From contig NZ_CP090003.1 of assembly GCF_021390195.1 (NCBI RefSeq), positions 3,307,501-3,371,500 on the forward strand: DNA of 64,000 nucleotides. The letters are read 5' to 3'. Below are positions 35,508 to 44,504 of this stretch, piece after piece (positions within the stretch are counted from its first letter, which is position 1; each line of letters begins with the position of its first letter). Made by a program: the position numbers and the translations under genes. Below the pieces are notes generated by a model. It was given only the letters and a program-made list of their open reading frames with translations. It was not told where the DNA came from and searched no databases. The DNA comes from Flagellimonas sp. CMM7. Its GTDB lineage: Bacteria; Bacteroidota; Bacteroidia; Flavobacteriales; Flavobacteriaceae.

Positions 35508-35804
35508 TTAACGAAGCACTATTTTTTTTACCAATTCTTTGCCCAATTCCTCATTTAGCATAGCTATAATTTTGGTTTTTCCAAGACTCAACTCTTCTCT
35601 AAGTACGGAGGAAGAGAGCGACACAAATAGGGTTTCGTTTCTAAGTTCAACTGCAGTAGTATAATTGTTGACCCCATTCCCCATCAATTTTACCCAAGCA
35701 TCTTTGGCATTTACCTTATCCATGCCTTTTTGGAGTTTATTTTCTTTAAGAAACTCTCCAAGCGCATCACTTAACGGAATATGGGAGTTATGTCTTTTTG
35801 GCAT
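35508..35804 (-). CDS. DUF721/DciA-like protein
   Basis: 98 aa. It fits DUF721: N-terminal helices (SDALGEFLKENKLQKGMDKV), then AWVKLMGNGVNNYTTAVELRNETLFVSLSSSVLREELSLGKTKI. In other bacteria this domain (DciA) helps load the replicative helicase. Neighbouring recF supports a DNA-replication setting. Its ATG overlaps the stop of the lipoprotein gene by one base. Confidence 0.85.
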   Translation of the reverse strand: MPKRHNSHIPLSDALGEFLKENKLQKGMDKVNAKDAWVKLMGNGVNNYTTAVELRNETLFVSLSSSVLREELSLGKTKIIAMLNEELGKELVKKIVLR

Positions 35805-36226
35805 TATTTTGGTATTGAAATGGGTTCAAATCTTTTGTAAGAATATAATATTCCATCTTCATTCCGCACAGAAAAAGAAGTTGAATCTATTTTAATCAGC
35901 TTTTCCTCTCGTTCACTCAAGGGGTTTTTGTAATGCAATGTAAAACCTTGGTCTATTGCTATCACCTCAAAAATCTCAGCATCATTGGAAGTATGATAAG
36001 TACCATCAAATTTGGGTTGCACCTTTTTTCGGTAGCCTTTGGTACCTTCCAATTGTATAAAATCAATACTCGGGTTTATGGAATAGTTCTTTTCCGCACC
36101 ATCTTGGAATGTAACTTCGGTAATCTCCCAATACCCATTTAAATAATGTAGATCTTCTTTAGAAATGGAAGTGTCCTTGCACCCCCAGAAAAATAAAATC
36201 GTAAAGAAAAACAAGATTCTGCCCAT
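35804..36226 (-). CDS. Small lipocalin-like lipoprotein
   Basis: 140 aa. Lipobox FFWGC (C16) and short strand-rich body (LNGYWEITEVTF, DGTYHTSNDAEIFEVIAI, YKNPLSEREEKLIKID), which suggests a lipocalin-type barrel. I do not recognise a specific family. It sits 1 nt after recF and 1 nt overlapping the DciA-like gene, so it is clearly co-transcribed, but its link to DNA repair is not obvious. Confidence 0.75.
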   Translation of the reverse strand: MGRILFFFTILFFWGCKDTSISKEDLHYLNGYWEITEVTFQDGAEKNYSINPSIDFIQLEGTKGYRKKVQPKFDGTYHTSNDAEIFEVIAIDQGFTLHYKNPLSEREEKLIKIDSTSFSVRNEDGILYSYKRFEPISIPK

Positions 36227-36227
36227 A

Positions 36228-37307
36228 TTACAAGGTAAAGATTTTATAACTCTGTCTTATGTTTTTAACTACATTTTCGGTGCGTTCCGCATGCGTATCG
36301 CTAATAAATATCTGTCCAAAATTATCATTGTCCACCAATGAAACAATCTGTGAGACGCGGTTTTCATCCAGTTTGTCAAAAATATCATCCAGCAGCAAAA
36401 TAGGAGTTGTTTTGGCCTGTTCTTTAATAAAATGGAATTGAGCCAATTTTAAAGCAATCAAGAAAGATTTTTGCTGTCCTTGGCTTCCAAATTTTTTAAT
36501 GGGATGTCCAGCAATGGTAAAATTAAGGTCGTCTTTATGAATACCAACGCTAGTATATTGAATAGCTCTATCCTTGTCAACTGTGGCCTCCAAAAGTTCC
36601 AATAAACCTTTGTCCAGGAGTTGGCTTTCGTATGAAAGCATGATTTCTTCTTCCTTTTCTGAGATGTGTGCATATTGTTCCTTAAAGATTGGAATAAATG
36701 ATGTTACAAACGCTACTCTTTTTTGATGAATCTCTGTGCCAAGGGTATGCAATTGCTCATTGTAAATAGCTAGGGTATTGGGATCAAACGTATGATTGGC
36801 AACAAAATATTTGAGCAATGAGTTGCGCTGCACCAAAACCTTATTGTACTTGATCAAGGTTTTTAGGTATTCTTTATCTGATTGCGAAATAACACCGTCC
36901 ATAAATTTTCTACGGGTGTCACTTCCTTCAGTAATAAGATCTCTATCTGAAGGAGAAATAATTACCAGCGGTAAAAAACCAATATGTTCCGAAAATTTTT
37001 CGTAGGCCTTTCCATTTCTTTTAATGACCTTTTTTAAGCCGCGTTTAAAGCTGCAAATAATTTTTTCTGTTCTCTCATCCTTTTCAAATTCACCCTCAAC
37101 GACAAAAAAATCGGTTTCATGTTTTATGTTCTGGGTAGAAACCGGATTAAAATAACTTTTTCCGAAAGAAAGGTGATATATGGCATCCATGATATTGGTT
37201 TTTCCTACACCATTATCGCCAACAAGACAGTTGATAACAGGGTCAAATTCTAGACTCTTGGAAGAGAAATTTTTATAATTAACTAAAGACAAGTGCTTTA
37301 AAAACAT
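36228..37307 (-). CDS. recF: DNA replication and repair protein RecF
   Basis: 359 aa, normal length. Walker [10 protein letters not shown] at 30-38, the RecF signature (NYKNF at about 10-14), [19 protein letters not shown], and C-terminal [18 protein letters not shown] with Walker [17 protein letters not shown]. RecF binds single- to double-strand junctions and helps load RecA. It leads a run with the lipoprotein, DciA-like and GNAT genes. Confidence 0.97.
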   Translation of the reverse strand: MFLKHLSLVNYKNFSSKSLEFDPVINCLVGDNGVGKTNIMDAIYHLSFGKSYFNPVSTQNIKHETDFFVVEGEFEKDERTEKIICSFKRGLKKVIKRNGKAYEKFSEHIGFLPLVIISPSDRDLITEGSDTRRKFMDGVISQSDKEYLKTLIKYNKVLVQRNSLLKYFVANHTFDPNTLAIYNEQLHTLGTEIHQKRVAFVTSFIPIFKEQYAHISEKEEEIMLSYESQLLDKGLLELLEATVDKDRAIQYTSVGIHKDDLNFTIAGHPIKKFGSQGQQKSFLIALKLAQFHFIKEQAKTTPILLLDDIFDKLDENRVSQIVSLVDNDNFGQIFISDTHAERTENVVKNIRQSYKIFTL

Positions 37308-37361
37308 AAAAAGCTAAAGGAGTATTACGTTTTAAGTCATTTAACGACTAATTAAAGATTC

Positions 37362-37369
37362 CAAAAATA
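37362..37369 (-). promoter_or_regulatory. Possible -7 box for recF
   Basis: CAAAAATA reads TATTTTTG on the coding strand, 55 nt upstream of the recF ATG in the divergent gap. No TTG is found at the usual distance. Confidence 0.32.
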
Positions 37370-37385
37370 ACGAATAAATTACCTT

Positions 37386-37413
37386 TTGGTTTTGGATAAA
37401 AACTTTATTTTTG
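37386..37413 (+). promoter_or_regulatory. Promoter of the TPR-ribH unit
   Basis: TTG (37386-37388), a 17-nt spacer, TATTTTTG (37406-37413), about 20 nt before ATG 37434. Confidence 0.65.
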
Positions 37414-37433
37414 CGCGATTAATCAAATAAAGA

Positions 37434-38195
37434 ATGGCAACATACAAGAAGCGCGGCTTTAAGCCAAAAAATAAGGTTGAAGAAGCTCAGTTAGATGAGC
37501 AGAACAGTACAACGGCTGAAGTATTCAGTACTTTGGATGAGAGTGCTTCCAAAACCGAGGCTTGGGTTCAGAAAAACCAGAATTACATTTTGGGCGCTAT
37601 TGGTGCCATTGCTTTAGGAGTTTTAGGTTATTTGGGATACAATGAATTTATTCAAAAGCCAAAAGAAGCGTCCGCAGCCAATGAACTTTTTTATCCCCAA
37701 CAATATTTTGATCAGGCATTGACGAATGAAACTGCGAAGGATTCATTATTTACTTTGGCTTTAAATGGAGCAGAAGGTAAATATGGCTTTTTGGATATTA
37801 TTGAAGAATATAAAGGAACCAAAGCGGCCAATCTTGCTAAATATTCAGCGGGAATGACTTATTTGAACATGCAGCAATATGACGAGGCCATAGCTAATTT
37901 GGAAGGTTTTTCTTCAAGTGATGCGGTTTTGGGCGCCATGGCCAAGGGAGGAATGGGTGATGCATTTTCTCAATTGGGTCAGAACGAAGATGCTTTGGAG
38001 TATTACGAAAAAGCGATTGCACATAGCAATAATGAATATACTGCGCCAAGGTTTTTATACAAAGCCGGTATCATTGCTATGGACTTAAATCAAAAAGAAA
38101 AGGCATCGAGTTTCTTTGAGCGAATCAAAAATGAATTTTCTTCCTCTCAAGAGGCAAATGGAATAGATGTACTTATTGGGCTAGCCAAAAATTAG
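37434..38195 (+). CDS. Membrane-anchored TPR protein (YfgM-like)
   Basis: 253 aa. A charged N-terminus, one membrane helix (about 52-68) and a periplasmic TPR-like solenoid ([74 protein letters not shown]). The layout resembles YfgM/BamD-type accessory proteins involved in translocon or envelope assembly, but no direct sequence tie is visible. It is 4 nt from ribH and shares a promoter. Confidence 0.85.
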   Translation: MATYKKRGFKPKNKVEEAQLDEQNSTTAEVFSTLDESASKTEAWVQKNQNYILGAIGAIALGVLGYLGYNEFIQKPKEASAANELFYPQQYFDQALTNETAKDSLFTLALNGAEGKYGFLDIIEEYKGTKAANLAKYSAGMTYLNMQQYDEAIANLEGFSSSDAVLGAMAKGGMGDAFSQLGQNEDALEYYEKAIAHSNNEYTAPRFLYKAGIIAMDLNQKEKASSFFERIKNEFSSSQEANGIDVLIGLAKN

Positions 38196-38199
38196 GCTT

Positions 38200-38682
38200 A
38201 TGGCTACTGAAAACAAAAACTTATCAGCTTACAATAAGACAACAATCCCAAACGCGAAAGAACTTCGGTTTGGGATTGTTGTTTCTGAGTGGAACGATAA
38301 CATTACAGAAGGACTGTATAATGGTGCTTTGGAAGCGTTAGTTGATTGTGGGGCCAAAGCTGAAAATATTCTTAGATGGAGTGTTCCAGGAACTTACGAG
38401 CTTACTTTTGGGAGTAAAAAGATGCTCAACACTCAAAAAGTGGATGCAGTAATAGCAATAGGTAGTGTTATTCGCGGAGAAACCAGCCACTTTGATTTTG
38501 TTTGTAGTGCAGCGGCCCAAGGTATTAAGGACCTAAATGTTACTTACGACATACCTGTTATCTTTTGTGTGCTTACAGATAACACCTTACAGCAAGCCAT
38601 AGACCGCAGTGGTGGCAAACATGGTAATAAAGGTGCTGAAGCAGCTATTGCAGCCATAAAGATGGCTACCTTAGGAAGGTAA
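38200..38682 (+). CDS. ribH: 6,7-dimethyl-8-ribityllumazine synthase
   Basis: 160 aa. It makes the lumazine precursor of riboflavin from ribulose derivatives. Marks: [20 protein letters not shown] (about 23-42), the phosphate/active site [14 protein letters not shown] (about 88-101), and [29 protein letters not shown]. These assemble into 60-mer shells in many bacteria. It lies directly behind the TPR gene; other rib genes are elsewhere. Confidence 0.96.
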   Translation: MATENKNLSAYNKTTIPNAKELRFGIVVSEWNDNITEGLYNGALEALVDCGAKAENILRWSVPGTYELTFGSKKMLNTQKVDAVIAIGSVIRGETSHFDFVCSAAAQGIKDLNVTYDIPVIFCVLTDNTLQQAIDRSGGKHGNKGAEAAIAAIKMATLGR

Positions 38683-38780
38683 TTCTTCATTTACATGCCA
38701 AATTGGGTAATACTATAGTTCTATTGAGGACTGTTAACATTTTTTGGCAGTACTTCACAATCCTATTTTTCTATTTTGAG

Positions 38781-38788
38781 TACCTTTG
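38781..38788 (+). promoter_or_regulatory. -7 box upstream of the small membrane protein/mutL
   Basis: TACCTTTG matches TAnnTTTG, 22 nt before ATG 38811. A well-spaced TTG is missing. Confidence 0.45.
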
Positions 38789-38810
38789 AGATTACACGGA
38801 AAAGGATGTA

Positions 38811-39095
38811 ATGCGAAATTTTCTAAAACTTAGAAAGAATAGAACCTATGATTATTCACCACGTTATTATAAAGGTGAAGGCAATCCTTATAAAATAGAA
38901 CATAAACTAGATAAATATAGAAGTACGGCGAATACGCAAAGAGGCCTAAAAAATAAATTTTCCTCAGCATTTGATGACTTAAAAAATGAAGGGGATAAAA
39001 ATTTGAAAATTCGATTTTTAGTTATTGTGGCGGTTTTAGTATTGCTGTTCCTCTTCATCATAGACTTTGATTTATCCATATTCTTGAATCCCTAA
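38811..39095 (+). CDS. Small membrane protein upstream of mutL
   Basis: 94 aa. A basic N-terminal 65 residues is followed by one hydrophobic helix (RFLVIVAVLVLLFLFIIDF, about 68-86). I do not know its function; it has sometimes been labelled a riboflavin synthase subunit, but there is no resemblance to RibE or RibH. Its TAA overlaps the mutL ATG by one base (TAATG), so translation is coupled. Confidence 0.78.
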   Translation: MRNFLKLRKNRTYDYSPRYYKGEGNPYKIEHKLDKYRSTANTQRGLKNKFSSAFDDLKNEGDKNLKIRFLVIVAVLVLLFLFIIDFDLSIFLNP

Positions 39096-40942
39096 TGGCA
39101 GATATCATTAAACTCTTGCCAGACCATGTTGCCAATCAAATTGCAGCAGGGGAAGTGGTTCAGCGACCAGCTTCAGTAGTTAAGGAACTATTGGAGAACG
39201 CCATAGATTCTGGTGCTACCTTAATCAAATTGATTGTAAAAGACGGGGGTAAAGTTCTCATACAAGTGGTGGACGATGGTTCTGGTATGAGTGAAACTGA
39301 TGCTAGGCTTTCTTTTGAAAGACATGCTACTTCCAAAATATCAACAGCACAAGATTTGTTTAATCTGCAAACAAAAGGCTTCCGCGGGGAGGCTTTGGCT
39401 TCAATAGCCGCAATTGCCCATGTGGATATGCATACACGAACAGATAGTGCAGAAGTTGGTACACATCTAAAGATTGAAGGCAGCAAGATAATGTCTCAAG
39501 AAGTTATAGCCACTCCAAAAGGAACATCAATAGCCGTTAAAAATCTTTTTTTTAATATTCCTGCTAGGCGTAATTTTTTAAAGTCCAACCAAGTTGAATT
39601 ACGTCATATTACAGATGAATTTCAGCGAGTTGCTCTGGTCCATCCAAATATCGAATTTCATTATTACAATAATGGTTCAGAACTGTTCAATCTTCCAAGG
39701 ACCAATCACAGACAGCGAATAAGTAATGTGTTTGGAAATAGAATGGGAGACCGTTTGGTTCCAGTTAATGAAGAGACCGAAGTGGTTAAAATCTCTGGAT
39801 TTGTTTGTAAACCAGAATTTGCCAAAAAGAGTAGGGGAGAACAGTTTTTCTTTGCGAATAGTCGATTTATAAAAAGTCCGTATCTGCATCATTCCGTGGT
39901 AGCAGCTTTTGAAGGGCTTATAAAGTCTGACCTGTACCCTGGATATTTTTTGTATTTGGAAGTAGATCCAGCATCTATTGATATCAATATACACCCAACA
40001 AAAACGGAGGTAAAGTTTGATGATGAAAATACTATGTATGCGATTATTCGTTCAACGATAAAGCATAGCTTGGGGCAGTTTAATGTAGCTCCAGTTTTGG
40101 ATTTTGAGCATGACCCTAACTTGGACACTCCTTATGCTTTCAAAGAAAAAGGCGCCGTGTTGCCTAAGGTTACCATAGATGCTTCTTTTAATCCTTTTCA
40201 AGAAACAACTGAAAATCCAAGCCACAAATCTGGCTATCAAAAAACAAGTACGAAAGGTTGGGAGAACTTATATGAAGGGTTAAACGCTACTGTAAATACT
40301 GATAATTTCAGTAGCATAGAAATTGAGTCGGATGCAGAAGTACAAGGAACATTTTATTCTGATACTGAATCGCAAGAGCATGTTAGCACCACTTTTCAGC
40401 TAAAGCGAAAATACATAGTGAGTACCATTAAATCTGGCATGTTGGTTATTAATCAAAATCGCGCTCATGAACGGGTGCTTTTTGAAAAGTTTCTTGCGGA
40501 GATTACCGTAAAGGAGGGTGTAAGCCAACAACTCTTGTTTCCATTGGAACTTAGCTTCACTAAACAGGAATTGACCATTTTAAAAGAGATTAAAGAGAGC
40601 TTGATAAACGTTGGTTTTGCTTTTGAAAGTTTGGAAGAAGAGACTGTTAAAGTGACAGGTGTGCCCTTGGTTCTTTCAGAAAGTGGAATTGGCACGGTAT
40701 TGGATCGTTTAATAGCTGACTGCAAGGAAGGGTTTGAAGGAGGTTCAATTTCTCAAGCAGAATTGTTGGCAAAGGCATTATCTGAAAATCTGGCTGTTAA
40801 AACAGGAGAAATATTGGATAAGGATTCTCAACTAGGTTTGGTGAATGACTTGTTCGGTTGTAAGGAACCTACATTAAGTCCGTTCCAAAAAATGACATAC
40901 ACTATTATCTCAGAAGGAGATATTGAAAAAAAGTTTAGCTAA
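39095..40942 (+). CDS. mutL: DNA mismatch repair protein MutL
   Basis: 615 aa. GHKL ATPase: VVKELLENAIDSGATLI (N-box), DDGSGMSETDARLSFERHATSK, TKGFRGEALASIAAI and GTSIAVKNLFFNIPARRNF, then the transducer, a variable Ser/Thr-rich linker (about 340-430) and a C-terminal dimerisation domain (about 435-615). I see no clear DQHA(x)2E(x)4E endonuclease motif; the sequence has NQNRAHERVLFEKFL at the matching place, a variant. It couples to the small membrane gene before it and to the rhomboids after. Confidence 0.95.
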   Translation: MADIIKLLPDHVANQIAAGEVVQRPASVVKELLENAIDSGATLIKLIVKDGGKVLIQVVDDGSGMSETDARLSFERHATSKISTAQDLFNLQTKGFRGEALASIAAIAHVDMHTRTDSAEVGTHLKIEGSKIMSQEVIATPKGTSIAVKNLFFNIPARRNFLKSNQVELRHITDEFQRVALVHPNIEFHYYNNGSELFNLPRTNHRQRISNVFGNRMGDRLVPVNEETEVVKISGFVCKPEFAKKSRGEQFFFANSRFIKSPYLHHSVVAAFEGLIKSDLYPGYFLYLEVDPASIDINIHPTKTEVKFDDENTMYAIIRSTIKHSLGQFNVAPVLDFEHDPNLDTPYAFKEKGAVLPKVTIDASFNPFQETTENPSHKSGYQKTSTKGWENLYEGLNATVNTDNFSSIEIESDAEVQGTFYSDTESQEHVSTTFQLKRKYIVSTIKSGMLVINQNRAHERVLFEKFLAEITVKEGVSQQLLFPLELSFTKQELTILKEIKESLINVGFAFESLEEETVKVTGVPLVLSESGIGTVLDRLIADCKEGFEGGSISQAELLAKALSENLAVKTGEILDKDSQLGLVNDLFGCKEPTLSPFQKMTYTIISEGDIEKKFS

Positions 40943-41677
40943 ATGGGTAGATTGACAGAGGCTGTAAAACACTTGTTGATTATCAACGTGATACTATTTA
41001 TAGCCACACAATTATATGGGGATCAAATGTATCAGCTGTTATCCCTATGGTTTCCGCAGAACACCAACTTTCAATGGTGGCAGGTAATTTCCCATATGTT
41101 TATGCATGGAGGACTTATGCATATTGTGTTTAATATGTATGCACTATGGGCATTTGGAACTCCACTGGAGCAGGCTTGGGGCAGGAATAAGTTTTTGTTC
41201 TTTTATTTTTCAGCCGGACTTGGTTCTGCCTTATTGCATACAGGGGTTAACTATTATCTTTTTAATGAAGGAATGACTGCTTTGGTCAATGCCGGGATGA
41301 CAGAAACGCAAGTTTTGGATATAATATCAAAAGGACAATACAGCCCAGATTGGTATAACGTGGCTTCCAAAAGTACCATTGATAACTTTCTAAGTGCGTA
41401 TAACACCCCAGCTGTAGGAGCATCTGGTGCCATTTATGGAATTTTGGTGGCGTTTGCCTTTATGTACTCTGAGGCGAAACTTATGCTGATATTTTTGCCC
41501 GTACCAATCAAGGCAAAGTATTTTGTGCCCCTATTGTTAGCTGGAGATTTGTTTTTTGGAATTGGCAATATCAATACAGGAATTGCTCATTTTGCACATA
41601 TTGGTGGAGCATTGATTGGTTTCATTATGATGTGGTACTGGAAAAAGAATCAGTTTAACCAAAACCGTTGGAATTAG
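40943..41677 (+). CDS. Rhomboid intramembrane serine protease 1
   Basis: 244 aa, six or seven membrane helices. Active-site serine in GASGAIYG (about 155), partner histidine in HFAHIGGALIGF (about 215-226), and the HMFMHGGLMHIVFNMYALWA helix with the oxyanion asparagine. The ATG directly follows the mutL TAA. Rhomboids cut membrane proteins within the bilayer; targets are unknown. A paralogue follows 3 nt after the stop. Confidence 0.93.
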   Translation: MGRLTEAVKHLLIINVILFIATQLYGDQMYQLLSLWFPQNTNFQWWQVISHMFMHGGLMHIVFNMYALWAFGTPLEQAWGRNKFLFFYFSAGLGSALLHTGVNYYLFNEGMTALVNAGMTETQVLDIISKGQYSPDWYNVASKSTIDNFLSAYNTPAVGASGAIYGILVAFAFMYSEAKLMLIFLPVPIKAKYFVPLLLAGDLFFGIGNINTGIAHFAHIGGALIGFIMMWYWKKNQFNQNRWN

Positions 41678-41680
41678 CCT

Positions 41681-42547
41681 ATGGCAAATGGTGGACTACA
41701 ATATAATTTTGCTCGCTTCAGTATTGCTGAAAAACTGATTGCGCTAAATGTTCTGGTATTTATTTTAGATGGACTGTCTTTAGCTTTATTTGGAAATTCA
41801 ATATCTGACTGGTTCCAGTTACCTAAAGATTTGATGGAGTTTTTTGGGCAGCCCTGGTCTATTGTTACATACTCATTTTTCCATGCTGGTTTCGGGCATA
41901 TCTTCTGGAATATGATTATGCTATATTTTGCTGGGAGAATTTTCTTGAATCTATTTGATAACCAGCGCTTCATTAATGTATACTTTTTGGGTGTTATTGT
42001 AGGAGGAATAATATTTTTGCTCAGCTATAATGTTTTTCCAACTTTATTAAATACCAATACGGCATTAATTGGTGCTTCGGCAGGAGTCACAGCAGTGTTG
42101 ATTTTTGTTTGTGCTTATTTGCCAAATCAAGAAGTACGGGTTATCTTCTTTAATGTTAAGCTCTGGTATGTGGGAGCTTTTTTCGTTTTGGTCGATTTAA
42201 TACAGATTCAATATGGAGGAAATGTAGGTGGTAGATTGGCGCATTTGGGAGGAGCATTACTTGGTTACATTTATGCCAGACAGTTATTAAACGGAAATGA
42301 TATCGGTTCTGGCTTTACCAAGTTTAGGGATGTTATTGTTCAGCTATTCAAACCAAAGGAAAAAAAAGGCCCTCTTAAAACAGTATATAAAAAGAACACT
42401 TCTAAAAGCAAGGGTTCTACAGATTATGATAAACAAGCTCATCAACGTAAAATAGATGCCATTCTGGATAAAATAAGTAAATCTGGCTATGAGAGCTTAT
42501 CCAAGGCCGAAAAAGATTTTTTGTTTAAAGCAGGTAAAGAGAATTAG
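41681..42547 (+). CDS. Rhomboid intramembrane serine protease 2
   Basis: 288 aa. The same catalytic plan as its neighbour (FFHAGFGHIFWNMIMLYFAGR, LIGASAGVTAVLIF, RLAHLGGALLGYIYA) plus a cytoplasmic tail of 75 residues containing AHQRKIDAILDKISKSGYES, the DUF6576-type motif that ends Bacteroidota rhomboids. The two adjacent paralogues differ at most positions, so the duplication is old. Confidence 0.93.
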   Translation: MANGGLQYNFARFSIAEKLIALNVLVFILDGLSLALFGNSISDWFQLPKDLMEFFGQPWSIVTYSFFHAGFGHIFWNMIMLYFAGRIFLNLFDNQRFINVYFLGVIVGGIIFLLSYNVFPTLLNTNTALIGASAGVTAVLIFVCAYLPNQEVRVIFFNVKLWYVGAFFVLVDLIQIQYGGNVGGRLAHLGGALLGYIYARQLLNGNDIGSGFTKFRDVIVQLFKPKEKKGPLKTVYKKNTSKSKGSTDYDKQAHQRKIDAILDKISKSGYESLSKAEKDFLFKAGKEN

Positions 42548-42550
42548 TAC

Positions 42551-43579
42551 GTGAAAAAAACTTCTCTTGTTCTTAGTAAGTTAATATTTGCGATGAATAT
42601 ACTAATGGCTGTTTTATTGCTTATTACATGTATTCTTTCCTTTTTGACAACTCATATTTTCTCTTTATTATCAGTTCTTAGTCTGATTGTTCCTTTTCTT
42701 TTTATTATAAATGGATTGTTTCTGGGGTACTGGCTTTTTAGAAAAAAAAGAAAATTCTTACTATCTCTAATAACACTATTCATTGGGTATTTGATTTTTG
42801 GATCATTTTATGGAATTAGTAACCATAATGAAGAATCATCAGCATCCGATTTGAAAATCATGACCTATAATACTTGGGGGTTTAACAAGAATGAATGGAT
42901 AAAAGAACCAAATATTGGGGATAGAATAATTGAATTCATTAGAAAGGAAGACCCAGATATCGTCTGTATTCAAGAGCATAGTAGGATACGATACAAGCAA
43001 TTATCTAAATATCCTTATAGAAGTGAGACCCCTTATTCCGTTCCTAGGAGTATACAAGCCATTTTTTCCAAGTACCCTATTATTGGTAATGGCTCGCTTG
43101 ATTTACCTGAGACAAGCAATAATATAATCTACGCGGACATCCTGTTTAAAAAAGATACTCTTAGGGTTTATAACTTTCATTTACAATCATTTAATATAGT
43201 TCCCTCTTCAGAAACATTTTCCGAAGAAGAATCGGAAAAGAATTATAAAAGGCTGGTGAAGACTTTTAAAAAGCAATTAGAGCAAGCTAAAATTTTTAGT
43301 AAACATAAAAAAACAAGTCCATATAAAAATATAGTTTGTGGCGATATGAATAATACACAATTCTCTAATGTATATCGTGTATTGAGCAAGGATTTGCAAG
43401 ATACTTTTTTGGAAAAAGGAAAAGGATTTGGCAGAACATATAGTCTGTTAGGGTTTCCTATTCGAATAGATTATATACTTGCAGATCCAGCTTTTGAAAT
43501 AATCTCTCATCAGAACTACAAGGAGGAATTATCAGATCATTATCCGGTTATGGGTACTCTTCGCCTTAAATCAGATTAA
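42551..43579 (+). CDS. Membrane-anchored endonuclease/exonuclease/phosphatase (EEP) family protein
   Basis: 342 aa, GTG start at 42551. Three N-terminal membrane helices are followed by the EEP catalytic domain: KIMTYNTWGFN, DIVCIQEHSR, NIVCGDMNNT and LSDHYPVMG, with the N, E, D and H metal and catalytic residues intact. The family includes DNases, sphingomyelinases and inositol phosphatases, so the substrate is open. The gene ends 9 nt inside the converging DUF6122 gene. Confidence 0.9.
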   Translation: MKKTSLVLSKLIFAMNILMAVLLLITCILSFLTTHIFSLLSVLSLIVPFLFIINGLFLGYWLFRKKRKFLLSLITLFIGYLIFGSFYGISNHNEESSASDLKIMTYNTWGFNKNEWIKEPNIGDRIIEFIRKEDPDIVCIQEHSRIRYKQLSKYPYRSETPYSVPRSIQAIFSKYPIIGNGSLDLPETSNNIIYADILFKKDTLRVYNFHLQSFNIVPSSETFSEEESEKNYKRLVKTFKKQLEQAKIFSKHKKTSPYKNIVCGDMNNTQFSNVYRVLSKDLQDTFLEKGKGFGRTYSLLGFPIRIDYILADPAFEIISHQNYKEELSDHYPVMGTLRLKSD

Positions 43580-43879
43580 GAAGCAATCCGTAATATCTGC
43601 AATAATATGGATAATAAGGGCCAAGCCTATTATTCGAGTTTGTTTGAAAAAAGGAAGAATACAATACAGTAAAATGGCCCAATAACTATGTAAGGGGTGA
43701 AAATTAATGCTGCAACGATTTAAATCAAATATTGGGTCTGCAAGAAAATGATCCAGGTCGATTACAATTCCTGCTAAAAGAACAAGTATCACCTTAATTT
43801 TATTGTCTTTGAAAAATAAAAAACCTATAAGAATAGGAACGATAAAATGAATTCCATAATGAATGATGAACCTAAGCAT
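43571..43879 (-). CDS. DUF6122 family membrane protein
   Basis: 102 aa, three to four hydrophobic helices and acidic/histidine pairs IDLDHFLADP and NFHPLHSYW, which resemble the metal motifs of YdjM-type membrane hydrolases. The function is unknown. It overlaps the wbqC stop by 8 nt and the converging EEP gene by 9 nt. It is the last gene of the parA-lepB run. Confidence 0.85.
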   Translation of the reverse strand: MLRFIIHYGIHFIVPILIGFLFFKDNKIKVILVLLAGIVIDLDHFLADPIFDLNRCSINFHPLHSYWAILLYCILPFFKQTRIIGLALIIHIIADITDCFLI

Positions 43880-44504
43880 TTAAAAAATCTAAAGATTGAT
43901 TTTTTAAATAGGTAAGTGCGTTGGTTCCTTCATTGAATAACAAATCCAAAACACTTAGATTGGCTATAAAACCATGCCTTTCCTCAAAAACTTGAGAATA
44001 TTCATTTAGATTAATATTTAATTCTTTTTTAGACTCTGCCAAGAATCTCATATCAGTATTTTTAGAAGGCACAACCTCATAAGAAGTGGTCTTTTCTCTA
44101 GGATTCTTAACACCTAAACAGTCACTGATAGTCTCTATGGTTTTTAGATTGAAATCAAAAAGAGAACCTTTAGCCTCTTCGAATAAAGGTTTTAAATCAT
44201 CTTCATAAAATTCAAAGAAAGGTGACGTTCTATAGGCAGTTTCCAAGGTCCTCCAATGTTGTTTTTGCCAATTGAAACTATTATCCATTTCAATCTCACT
44301 ATATTTTTGATGGTTTTCTTTCCCTTTGATATGTTTTATGGGGATGTTAAGCATATGCTTTCCCTGATCTGTGCAGATATAGCAACGGTTCCTATAGGTC
44401 TGTTTCTGGAAATTATCACATGCTTCCCAAACAATGTCGTTTTGTACAATTACAGAATACGTAGCAATACTTGGAAAATATGTTGGATGAACTAATAAAC
44501 TCAA
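43872..44504 (-). CDS. WbqC family protein
   Basis: 210 aa from TTG 44504, whose TTGA overlaps the lepB stop. The family pattern is visible: LVHPTYFPSIATYSVIVQ, WQKQHWRTLETAYRTSPFFEFYEDDLKPLF, and FNEGTNALTYLKNQ near the end. WbqC-like proteins are thought to act in glycan or sugar-nucleotide chemistry. No sugar genes flank it here, so the link is only by family. No in-frame ATG lies near the start. Confidence 0.88.
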   Translation of the reverse strand: MSLLVHPTYFPSIATYSVIVQNDIVWEACDNFQKQTYRNRCYICTDQGKHMLNIPIKHIKGKENHQKYSEIEMDNSFNWQKQHWRTLETAYRTSPFFEFYEDDLKPLFEEAKGSLFDFNLKTIETISDCLGVKNPREKTTSYEVVPSKNTDMRFLAESKKELNINLNEYSQVFEERHGFIANLSVLDLLFNEGTNALTYLKNQSLDFLNA

